DNA of 64,000 nt, taken from NCBI GenBank assembly GCA_964506245.1, contig CAZDKK010000017.1:1-64000 (forward strand), given 5' to 3'. Below the pieces are notes generated by a model. The model was not told the origin of the DNA, ran no database searches, and worked only from the letters and a program-made list of their open reading frames with translations. The translations under genes were made by a program, and so were the position numbers. Shown in pieces: positions 54,121 to 62,456 of this stretch (position 1 is the stretch's first letter; every line of letters starts with the position of its first letter). The DNA comes from CAZDKK01 sp964506245. Lineage in GTDB: Bacteria; Eisenbacteria; RBG-16-71-46; CAIMUX01; WJJG01.

Positions 54121-57100
54121 GTGGGCGGCATGCCACCGACCGTTTCGGTTCTCCTGCTGCTGTGGCTCGTCCTGGTGTCGGTTGCACACCCCGCGGGCGC
54201 GGAGGTGCGCACCTGGGACGGGGAAGGGGGAACCACGGCGTGGTCCAACAACGTGAACTGGTCAGGCGATGTGGTGCCCGGAGCAGCCGACATCGCCTAC
54301 TTCGACGGCACCAGTGACAAGGCCGCCACCATCACCGCGGCCGTCAATGTCGCCGGCATTGTGATCACCGCGGACTATGACGGCACGATCACGCAGAACG
54401 CGGGCATCGCGATCACCGTGGGCGCCTCGGGGTACGACCAGGCCGGGGCGACCTTCCTCGGGGGCACCAGCACCATCGACGTCAACGGGCCGTGGGCGCT
54501 CTCGGGCGGCAGCTTCACGTCGACCACCGGCGGTCTCTACATCTCGGGCGATGTCGCGATCAGCGGCGGGAGCTTCGCCCCGCGAACCGGGACGGTCCGG
54601 TTCGATGGCACCCAGACGATCAGCGCCAACGGCGTGTGCTTTTACAGCCTCTACGTCACGGGGGCCGTGACCCATACGATCACCGCTGGAACTGTTATCG
54701 TGGTGACCGGCACGCTCACGCTCAACGACGGTTACATCTCCGGAGGCACCATCGAGGTGCAGGGGCCCATTGCGCAGGCCTCGAGCTTCGATGGCGGCAC
54801 GGGGCTCCTGCGGATCAACGGCACGGAGGATCAGACCTTCACCGGTTCGTGCACCGCCACGACGGGCACCCTGCCGGATGTCTCCATCGAGAAGGCCACG
54901 GGGACGCTCACCCTGGCCGGGACGATCCGCACCGGCAACGATTGGACGTACGTGTCGGGCACTCTCGACCCGGGGGCAAGCACCCTGGTCTTCGCCGGCA
55001 CGTTGAACGTGACCGGGACGCAGGCGCTCAACGTGGTCCAGATCCGCGGCAGCACCACGGTCGTCGCCGGGACGACGCTCACCGTCGACAGCACGTTGAC
55101 CATGCCCTCGGCCGTGGCCTTCACCGTCAACGGCACCGTGATCGCCAACGCCGCCTTGGCCCTGACCGACGGGTCGATCGCCGGCACCGGGGCTCTCGAG
55201 GCGCGCGCCGGCATCACCCAGGCCTCCACCTTCGACGGCGGACTGGGGACTCTGCTCATCAACGGCCCCGGAGATCAGATCTTCTCCGGCGCCAGCACCA
55301 CCGCGGCCGGCGACCTGCCGCACGTGACGATCGACAAGCCCTCGGGAACCCTCACGTTGTCCGGCACGCTTCGCATCGTCAGCGCCAACTGGACCTACAC
55401 GGCCGGCGCCCTCGATCCGAGCGCGAGCACGCTCATCTTCGATGGCACGCTCGCGATCACCGGCTCGCACGATCTGCCCTCGGTGACGTTTCAGGGATCG
55501 GGCGCCAAGACCCTGGCGGCCGGGACGGTGCTGGGCGTCAGCAGTACGCTCACCCTGACCGACGGGTCGATTGCCGGCGCGGGCCGCGTCGAGGCGCGCG
55601 GCGCGATATCTCAGGCCTCGACCTTCGATGGCGGCACGGGGAGCCTGCACATCAACGGCGTGGGGGACCAGATCCTCACCGGCGCCTGCACCACTGCGGC
55701 GGGCGACCTTCCGGACGTCGTGATCGAGAAGCCTTCCGGGGCCCTCGCGCTGGCCGGCACGATCCGCACCGGCAACGATTGGACCTACGTCTCGGGCACT
55801 CTGGACTGCGGCACGAGCACGCTGGTCTTCGCCGGGACGCTCAACGTCACCGGCACCCATGCCCTCTACGCGGTGCAGATCCGCGGCAACACCACCGTGA
55901 CGGCGGGCACGACCCTCACCGTCAACGACACCATGACCCTCGCGTTGGCCGTGGGCCTGATCGTCGACGGAACAGTCATCGTCGCCGGGACCCTCACCCT
56001 GACCGATGGCACCATCGACGGAGCCGGCGAGCTCGAGGCGCACGGAGACATCACGCAGGCCTCGGCCTTCGACGGTGGCACGGGCACGCTGCGCATCCAT
56101 GGCACCGGGGCCCAGACCCTGACCGGCAGCAGCACGACCACCACCGGCTCGCTCTGCGACGTGGTCATCGACAAGTCCGCCGGCACGCTCACCCTCTCGG
56201 GCACTATCCGCACGACCGGAGACTGGACCTACACGGCCGGTGGTCTGGCCGTAGCAGCTTCGACGGTCGTCTTCGCCGGCGCGCCCACCATCACTGGATC
56301 CCAGACGCTCAACGACGTGAACCTGCAAGGAGACGTGACGGTCTCCGCGGGGACCACGCTCACGGGAAACGGCACGGTGACGCTCACGGATGGCACGCTC
56401 CTGACCGGCACCGTGCGGGCCCTGGGCGGCATCACCCAGGCGGCGGAATACGACGGCGGCAGCGGGACCCTCCTGATCGCCGGCACGGGGGCCCAGACCT
56501 TCACGGGGGCCGCCACCACGACGAGCGGCAGCCTGCCCGACGTCGAGATCAGCAAGCCCGCGGGTGCGCTCACCCTGGCCGGGATCATCCGCACGGAGCA
56601 CGACTGGACCCATGTCGCGGGGACCGTCGATGCCGGCACCAGCCTCGTGGTCCTCGGCGGCAACCTGGGCCTGACCTCCGCGGGCATGGCCTTCCACGAT
56701 CTGCGGCTCGATGCCACCGCGGTCACGCTGGGCTCAGCCCTCGATGTCGACGGCGACTTCTCCCTGGCCGCGGGCGCGTTCACCACCGCCGGTCACGATC
56801 TGACGATCGGGGGGGATTGGTCTCAGAGCGGGGGCAGCTTCTCCCCTGGCGCCTCGACGGTTACCTTCGACGGCAGCGCCTCGGCCGCGATTGTCTTGGC
56901 GGGGTCGGGCGCAGGGCGGGAGTTCCACGACGTCATCCTGGACAAGACCGGCGGCGCGGCGCTCGCGCTTCTGGACGACGCCGCCATCGGCGGGGACCTG
57001 ATCCTGTCGGGCGGCGTGCTCGAGGGCACCGATCGGACGCTCTGGCTCGACGGCGATTGGCTCAACAACGCCGGGCCGAGCGCCTTCGCGCCCGGCTCGG

Positions 57101-60100
57101 GGAGCGTCGAGCTGCGGGGCGGGGCCCAGGTGATCGGCGGGGCGCACCCGACAGCCTTTCACACCCTCGGACTGGTTGGCAGCGACGCCAAGACGGCGCA
57201 ATGGGATCTCGAGGTCTCCAATCTGTCGCTGGCGCAGGACCTGGTCGTGACGCCGCATGTGGTGCGCATCTCCGGCGCGACCACGGGCGCCTACGATGTC
57301 ATCGGGACCGTGCGCCGCGGCATCGTCGGCAACGGCCCGTACTCGCTGGGCAGTGCCCACACAACCGTCACCTTCACCGGCGCGGGCACGAACCCCGACT
57401 CGGTCGACGTGACCCTGAGCCGCGGCGCCCCGCCGCCGGGCATGCCCGGCGCCATCCAGCGCTACTACGACGTGTCCGCCTCGGGCGGGGCGGCCTGGTC
57501 GGCGACGCTGAGATTGCACTACCGCGAGGACGAGCTGAACGGCAACGTGGAGGGCGCCCTCTCCGTCTGGAGAGAGGCGGCCATCTGGGAACGCCTGGGA
57601 AGGTCGGGGCAGGACTACACACAGAACTGGATCGAGCGATCCGAGGTCGAGGCGTTCTCCCGCTGGGCCTTGGCCAGCGGTTGTCCGGATCACTTCCTCA
57701 TCGACTCCGTTCCGAGTCCTCAGATGGCGGGTGTGCCGTTTGACATCACCGTCACGGCAGCGGATTCAGCCGATGCCAGGTTCCGGTTCTACACCGGCGA
57801 GGTCCGCCTCACCTCCACCGCCGGCCCAGTCCTCCCGGCGGTCATCACCTTCTCCGAGAGCGACAGCGGGCGGGTGACCCAGTCGGTCCTGATCAACGGG
57901 GCCGGGGCAAGCCGGACGATCATGGCCGACGACGGCGAGGGCCACTTGGGCGTGAGCAACCCCTTCACGATCACCCCGAGCCTCTTGAAGCACTTCGTGC
58001 TCGGGACCGTCTTGAGCCCCCGGACCGCCGGTGTGCCGTTCGAGCTGAGCATCGCCGCCCGCGATTCGTTCGGCAACTTGGTCACGGGCTTCACGGGTGC
58101 ACTCCACCTCACGGTCCCGGAAGGCGGGCTCAGCCCCGAGACGATCGTGGTGGCACCCGCCGACAGCGGCAGGGTCACCCGCTCCGTCCGCGTCGGCCGC
58201 GCGGGATCCGGCATCCGCGTGCGCGTGACCGATGATCTGGGACACGCGGGCTCCACGAACCCCTTCACCGTGCTGGCCGCCACCGTCAAGCGCTTCGTGC
58301 TCGAGGCGATCCCGAGCCCGCAGATCGCGGGCGAGCCCTTCGATCTCACGTTGTGGGCGGCTGATCCCTACGGCAACCTCGCGACCGATTACACCGGCAC
58401 GGTCGATCTCACCACCACGGCCGGACAGATCCTGCCCGCGCGCATCGTCTTCAGCGCGGAGGACCAAGGGCGCCACACCGGGCAGGTGTCCGTGACCCTG
58501 GCGGGATCCGGTGGAACGATCACCGCCCAGGACCAGGATCGCCACACGGGGACGAGCGCTCCCTTCGCCGTGATCGGCAGCGCACTGGATCACTTCGCGA
58601 TCGACGCGATCCCCAGTCCGCAGCAAGTGGGCACACCCTTCGATCTCATCCTCACGGCCCTCGATCGATTCGGCAACCAAGCCTCGGGCGCCATCGGTTC
58701 CGTCGACTTGACGACGACCGCCGGCGCCGCCTCGCCTTCCACCCTCACGTTCACCGAGTCCGACGGGGCGCGCCACACCGAGAGGATCACCGTCAGCGGT
58801 GTGGGGACCGGCCGCACCGTGTCGCTGGCCGACTCGGCTGGGCGGAGCGCCACGAGCAATTCGTTCACCGTGACGGCCGGGCCGGCCGTGCGCCTCGCGC
58901 TCGATGCGATTTCCAGCCCACAGATCGCCGGCGTGGCATTCGATCTGGCGGTCGCGGCGCGGGATGCGTATGACAACGTTGCCACCGGCTATGCCGGGAC
59001 GGTCGAGCTGGCAACCACGGCGGGGCTGATCACGCCCTCGGCGGTGACCTTGACCGCTGGAGATCAGGGCCGCCGGTCGATCCTAGTGCGCGTCACGCTC
59101 GCAGGAGACGATCGCACCATCGCGGCGCGTGATCCGTCCGGGCTCGCCGGTACGAGCCAGCCTTTCCGCGTGGATTCAGGATCGGTCAGCCGCTTCCTGA
59201 TCGCGGATGTTCCCAGCCCGCAAGCGGCGGGCTCGGCCTTCCCGCTCGTCCTCACGGCGGTGGATTCCTGCGGCAACCGCGACACCGGATTCCTCGGCGC
59301 GGTGAGCCTGACCACCACGGCCGGAAGCATCACGCCGGCGCGGGTGGTCTTCACCGACGCCGACAGCGGGTGCCATGGCGAGTCGGTCGCGGTCACGCTG
59401 GCCGCGGGCGAGCGCACGATCCGGGCCACGGACGAGGCCGGGCACACGGGTACGAGCGCGCCCTTCACGGTCGAGGCAGGTCCGGCTGCATCCCTGGCCT
59501 TCCTCCAGCAGCCCGGGGGTGGGCGCAGCGGCTCGCCCCTGATCCCCCAGCCCATCGTCGAGCTGCTCGACGGGCACGGGAACCGGGCCTCTGAGACGAT
59601 GGCCACAATCGCCGTGGCGCTGCCCGCCGCGGTGAGTGCGGCGCTCCTGGGCACGACCGCGGCCGAGACCCGGGAGGGTCTGGCCACCTTCACCGATCTG
59701 CGGATCGACCAAGCCGGATCAGACCACGTCCTGATCGCGAACGCCGACGGGTTGCAGGCCACGAGCAGTTCCCCGTTCGAGGTGGTCCCCGGACCGGCGG
59801 CGCGCCTGGCGTTTCTTGTACAGCCGGGCGCGGGCACGGGGGGCGCACCTCTGAGCCCGCAGCCCCGGATCGCCGTACGCGACGCCGCCGGGAACCTGGT
59901 CACCACGAGCGCGGCCGCCGTCGCGGTCGTGCTGGCCGACAGCGCGGGAGGGGCGACGCTGAGCGGCACCGCCAGCGTGCAGGCGGATGCGGGCGTCGCG
60001 CGGTTCGCCGATCTCTCCATCGACAGGGCGGCGAGCGGATACCGTCTCCTCGGTCTCTCTGAGGATCTCACCGCGGCCCAGAGCCACCCCTTCGACGTGC

Positions 60101-62424
60101 GGGTCGGATCGAGTGCGCACCTGGCGTTCCTCGTCCAGCCGGACTCCGGCAGCGGCGGCGGCCCGCTCGTCCCGCAACCCGCGGTCGTGATCCGGGACCT
60201 CGGGGGCAATCAGGTCGCCAGCGACCTGCCGGTGACGATCGCGCTCGGCGCGGACCCCACCGGCGGCGAGCTCAGCGGGTCGCGGGTCGTCGCTGCGGCC
60301 GACGGCCTGGCGGCTTTCACGGACCTCGCCATTGCCAGGGCCGGGGAAGGCTACCAGCTGACCGCGACCGCCCCGGGACTGCCCGCGGTGACCGGTGCCC
60401 CGTTTCCCGTCCACCCGGGGCCCTCAGCCCGCCTCGCCTTTGCTGTACAACCTGGCGATGGACGCGGTGGGGAGCCGTTGTCCCGCCAGCCGGTCGTGGC
60501 CATCACCGACATCGCCGGCAACCTGGCGAGGGCTGACGGCGCACAGGTCACGCTGCGTCTGGCCGGTGGATGCGACACGGCCCACCTCGGCGGTCCCACC
60601 GAAGCGCGCTCCATGGCCGGGTTGGCGACCTTCTCCGGCCTGAGCGTCGACAAGATCGGAACCGGCTACACGCTTCTGGCCGAGGCGGCCGGGCGCGACG
60701 GGATCGCGAGCCAGCCCTTCCACATCATCACCGGCAATCCGGCAGCCATGGTCGCCCTGGGGGGCCTAAACCAGCGCGGAACCGCGGGGGACTGGCTCGC
60801 CGATCCCTTCCGACTGCGCGTGGTCGACGCGGGGGAAAACGCGTTGGCCGGGACACCGGTGCGCTTCAGGATCACAGCCACGCCTCGTTTCGCGACCGGT
60901 CAGGAGCTGAATGTCAGTGAAGTCGCCACCGACCCCGCGGGCGAGGCGGGCGTGCGGCTGCGGCTCGGGGATCTGCCCGGAACCTATCTCGTGTCGGCCA
61001 CGCTCAGCAGCCTGCCCGACAGCGCTCTCCCGTTCGCGGCCACCGCGCGCGAACAGGATGGCACCGGGACCGTGTCGCTGGCCCCGGAGTGGGTCGTTGC
61101 CGGTGCAAGTGCCGATCTCGCGTTCACGATCGGCGGGGACGAGCGCGCGACGAACGTGACCGTGCGCCTGCACATCCCCCCGGACTGGACCTGGACGGGC
61201 CAGTCCTCCGACGTCGTCCTCCAGGGCGGCGTCTTCTCCGGGGCCACCGTTTCGGTCGCGGGTGACGGATCGATCCTCGCGCCGTATGCCATCACCGTGG
61301 ACCAGGCGCACATCTCACGCGCAGACGCGGCCATCCTCATGGTTCGCGCGGTGACCGCACCCGAGGAACCCGGGCCGCGAGTCTTCGTGGTGGCCACGGC
61401 GGCGCTGCTCGGCGTGCCCGCGCCGGTCATTCCATCCCCCGAGATCTGCGTGCGCGCGCTCGCCCCGGGCGATGCCAACCTGGACGACGAGGTGGACCTG
61501 CTCGATGTTCTCTGGGCCACGGATTTCGTCCTGGGCACGCGGCCCATGTCCAGGGCCCAGAGCCGGGCCGCGGACGTCTTCCCGGCTCATGCGTCCGGGC
61601 AGGCGCGCAAGGCAGCCGACGGACGGGTCGAGAGCGCCGACGTCGAGCTGCTGAAGCGCGCGATTCTGATGCAGGCTTGGGACGACGGGCTGCCGCTGGG
61701 CGAGAGCTCGGCCTGTCCGCCGACCCTGGTCGCTCAGCGATCCACACCGCTCGCGGCGAACGACTCCCCTCCGACGCCGGAGGACGTCACGCTCGCCATC
61801 GAGGAGACCGGGGACGGCCTGGCGATCAGACTCGCGAATCGCATCCCGATACGCGGCATCCAGCTCAACCTCCCCATCGAGGGCGCATCGCCGACCGACC
61901 TCGAGTGCCGCAGTTTCCATCGCGTCGGGCGGCTCGATCTGTCCTGGGCCATCGCCCAGGGCCAGCATCGCATTCTGCTGTGGAACCCCTCGGGCGAGTG
62001 CCTCGCGCCGGGGGATGGCTACATCGTGTGGATCGGGGCGGAGCCCGACTTGTACAGGTTCGCCGATTTGAGTTTCGTGATCGCGGGAACGGACAACCAA
62101 CCCGTGGCCACGCTCCCGCGGTGGGGCATCGCGAGCAACCTGCCGACGGCGTTCCGCCTCCACCCGGGACGCCCGAACCCCTTCCGGGACCGCTCGGTCA
62201 TCGCCTTCGACGCGCCGCAGTTCGCCAAGGTCAAGATCGAGGTCTTCGATGCCAGCGGCCGTCTGGTGCGCGCGCTTCTCCGTCGAGAAACGGACCCCGG
62301 CGAGCACGAGGTCTTCTGGCTGGGGACCGACGAGGCGGGTCGCCGGGTCGCGAGCGGGCTCTACTGGTGCCGGATGACCTCGGGTTCGTTCACCGCCACG
62401 CACCGGCTGATGCTCCTGGATTGA
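54121..62424 (+). CDS. Giant secreted repeat protein with dockerin-like and FlgD-like C-terminus
   Basis: Protein of ~2,767 residues. The GTG at 54121 is chosen for GAGG eight bases upstream (an ATG at 54130 also fits). Signal peptide: VSVLLLLWLVLVSVAHPAGA. Order: a beta-helix/autotransporter-like tandem region (about residues 25-1180) with QASTFDGG units; six ~100-residue Ig-like units with VPSPQxAGxPF; four ~100-residue units with LAFLVQPGxGxGG; an Ig-like transition; a dockerin-like segment (PGDANLDDEVDLLDVLWATD, then GRVESADVELLKRAI); and the C-terminal module (RPNPFRDRSVIAFDAP, VFDASGRLVRAL), ending RLMLLD rather than the usual Arg. Probably a long surface adhesin or stalk. Confidence 0.85.
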   Translation: MGGMPPTVSVLLLLWLVLVSVAHPAGAEVRTWDGEGGTTAWSNNVNWSGDVVPGAADIAYFDGTSDKAATITAAVNVAGIVITADYDGTITQNAGIAITVGASGYDQAGATFLGGTSTIDVNGPWALSGGSFTSTTGGLYISGDVAISGGSFAPRTGTVRFDGTQTISANGVCFYSLYVTGAVTHTITAGTVIVVTGTLTLNDGYISGGTIEVQGPIAQASSFDGGTGLLRINGTEDQTFTGSCTATTGTLPDVSIEKATGTLTLAGTIRTGNDWTYVSGTLDPGASTLVFAGTLNVTGTQALNVVQIRGSTTVVAGTTLTVDSTLTMPSAVAFTVNGTVIANAALALTDGSIAGTGALEARAGITQASTFDGGLGTLLINGPGDQIFSGASTTAAGDLPHVTIDKPSGTLTLSGTLRIVSANWTYTAGALDPSASTLIFDGTLAITGSHDLPSVTFQGSGAKTLAAGTVLGVSSTLTLTDGSIAGAGRVEARGAISQASTFDGGTGSLHINGVGDQILTGACTTAAGDLPDVVIEKPSGALALAGTIRTGNDWTYVSGTLDCGTSTLVFAGTLNVTGTHALYAVQIRGNTTVTAGTTLTVNDTMTLALAVGLIVDGTVIVAGTLTLTDGTIDGAGELEAHGDITQASAFDGGTGTLRIHGTGAQTLTGSSTTTTGSLCDVVIDKSAGTLTLSGTIRTTGDWTYTAGGLAVAASTVVFAGAPTITGSQTLNDVNLQGDVTVSAGTTLTGNGTVTLTDGTLLTGTVRALGGITQAAEYDGGSGTLLIAGTGAQTFTGAATTTSGSLPDVEISKPAGALTLAGIIRTEHDWTHVAGTVDAGTSLVVLGGNLGLTSAGMAFHDLRLDATAVTLGSALDVDGDFSLAAGAFTTAGHDLTIGGDWSQSGGSFSPGASTVTFDGSASAAIVLAGSGAGREFHDVILDKTGGAALALLDDAAIGGDLILSGGVLEGTDRTLWLDGDWLNNAGPSAFAPGSGSVELRGGAQVIGGAHPTAFHTLGLVGSDAKTAQWDLEVSNLSLAQDLVVTPHVVRISGATTGAYDVIGTVRRGIVGNGPYSLGSAHTTVTFTGAGTNPDSVDVTLSRGAPPPGMPGAIQRYYDVSASGGAAWSATLRLHYREDELNGNVEGALSVWREAAIWERLGRSGQDYTQNWIERSEVEAFSRWALASGCPDHFLIDSVPSPQMAGVPFDITVTAADSADARFRFYTGEVRLTSTAGPVLPAVITFSESDSGRVTQSVLINGAGASRTIMADDGEGHLGVSNPFTITPSLLKHFVLGTVLSPRTAGVPFELSIAARDSFGNLVTGFTGALHLTVPEGGLSPETIVVAPADSGRVTRSVRVGRAGSGIRVRVTDDLGHAGSTNPFTVLAATVKRFVLEAIPSPQIAGEPFDLTLWAADPYGNLATDYTGTVDLTTTAGQILPARIVFSAEDQGRHTGQVSVTLAGSGGTITAQDQDRHTGTSAPFAVIGSALDHFAIDAIPSPQQVGTPFDLILTALDRFGNQASGAIGSVDLTTTAGAASPSTLTFTESDGARHTERITVSGVGTGRTVSLADSAGRSATSNSFTVTAGPAVRLALDAISSPQIAGVAFDLAVAARDAYDNVATGYAGTVELATTAGLITPSAVTLTAGDQGRRSILVRVTLAGDDRTIAARDPSGLAGTSQPFRVDSGSVSRFLIADVPSPQAAGSAFPLVLTAVDSCGNRDTGFLGAVSLTTTAGSITPARVVFTDADSGCHGESVAVTLAAGERTIRATDEAGHTGTSAPFTVEAGPAASLAFLQQPGGGRSGSPLIPQPIVELLDGHGNRASETMATIAVALPAAVSAALLGTTAAETREGLATFTDLRIDQAGSDHVLIANADGLQATSSSPFEVVPGPAARLAFLVQPGAGTGGAPLSPQPRIAVRDAAGNLVTTSAAAVAVVLADSAGGATLSGTASVQADAGVARFADLSIDRAASGYRLLGLSEDLTAAQSHPFDVRVGSSAHLAFLVQPDSGSGGGPLVPQPAVVIRDLGGNQVASDLPVTIALGADPTGGELSGSRVVAAADGLAAFTDLAIARAGEGYQLTATAPGLPAVTGAPFPVHPGPSARLAFAVQPGDGRGGEPLSRQPVVAITDIAGNLARADGAQVTLRLAGGCDTAHLGGPTEARSMAGLATFSGLSVDKIGTGYTLLAEAAGRDGIASQPFHIITGNPAAMVALGGLNQRGTAGDWLADPFRLRVVDAGENALAGTPVRFRITATPRFATGQELNVSEVATDPAGEAGVRLRLGDLPGTYLVSATLSSLPDSALPFAATAREQDGTGTVSLAPEWVVAGASADLAFTIGGDERATNVTVRLHIPPDWTWTGQSSDVVLQGGVFSGATVSVAGDGSILAPYAITVDQAHISRADAAILMVRAVTAPEEPGPRVFVVATAALLGVPAPVIPSPEICVRALAPGDANLDDEVDLLDVLWATDFVLGTRPMSRAQSRAADVFPAHASGQARKAADGRVESADVELLKRAILMQAWDDGLPLGESSACPPTLVAQRSTPLAANDSPPTPEDVTLAIEETGDGLAIRLANRIPIRGIQLNLPIEGASPTDLECRSFHRVGRLDLSWAIAQGQHRILLWNPSGECLAPGDGYIVWIGAEPDLYRFADLSFVIAGTDNQPVATLPRWGIASNLPTAFRLHPGRPNPFRDRSVIAFDAPQFAKVKIEVFDASGRLVRALLRRETDPGEHEVFWLGTDEAGRRVASGLYWCRMTSGSFTATHRLMLLD
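54778..56800 (+). repeat. Higher-order tandem repeats inside the giant gene (N-terminal)
   Basis: The QASxFDGG codons recur at about 54778, 55218, 55611, 56056 and 56440, giving alternating spacings of ~440 and ~390 bases and so a ~833-base double unit. DNA around 54918-54975 and 55752-55806 (for example GATCCGCACCGGCAACGATT) is nearly identical. Confidence 0.8.
57688..59487 (+). repeat. Six Ig-like units of ~300 bases
   Basis: Units begin with an F-strand followed by VPSPQxAGxPFDL at about 57688, 57988, 58288, 58588, 58888 and 59188. A central TTTAG-type loop and a terminal GTSxPFTV recur in each. Confidence 0.85.
59488..60740 (+). repeat. Four Ig-like units of ~310 bases (LAFLVQP type)
   Basis: Starts at about 59488, 59797, 60112 and 60427 with LAFLVQPGxGxGGxPLxPQP and an ATFTDL-type core. 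They are a different Ig-like subfamily from the preceding six. Confidence 0.85.
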
Positions 62425-62456
62425 GCCCGCGGCCGGCACCTGGGCAGCGTCGGTCG

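Noticed and set aside
54492..57743. 1,083-codon alternative frame inside the giant repeat gene
   Set aside because: An Arg/His/Asp-rich shadow; the true frame gives clean beta-repeat sequence and continues to the C-terminal module.
61460..61680. Cellulosome component
   Set aside because: A dockerin-like segment alone is common in large secreted proteins of this kind; no cohesin or cellulase is present.
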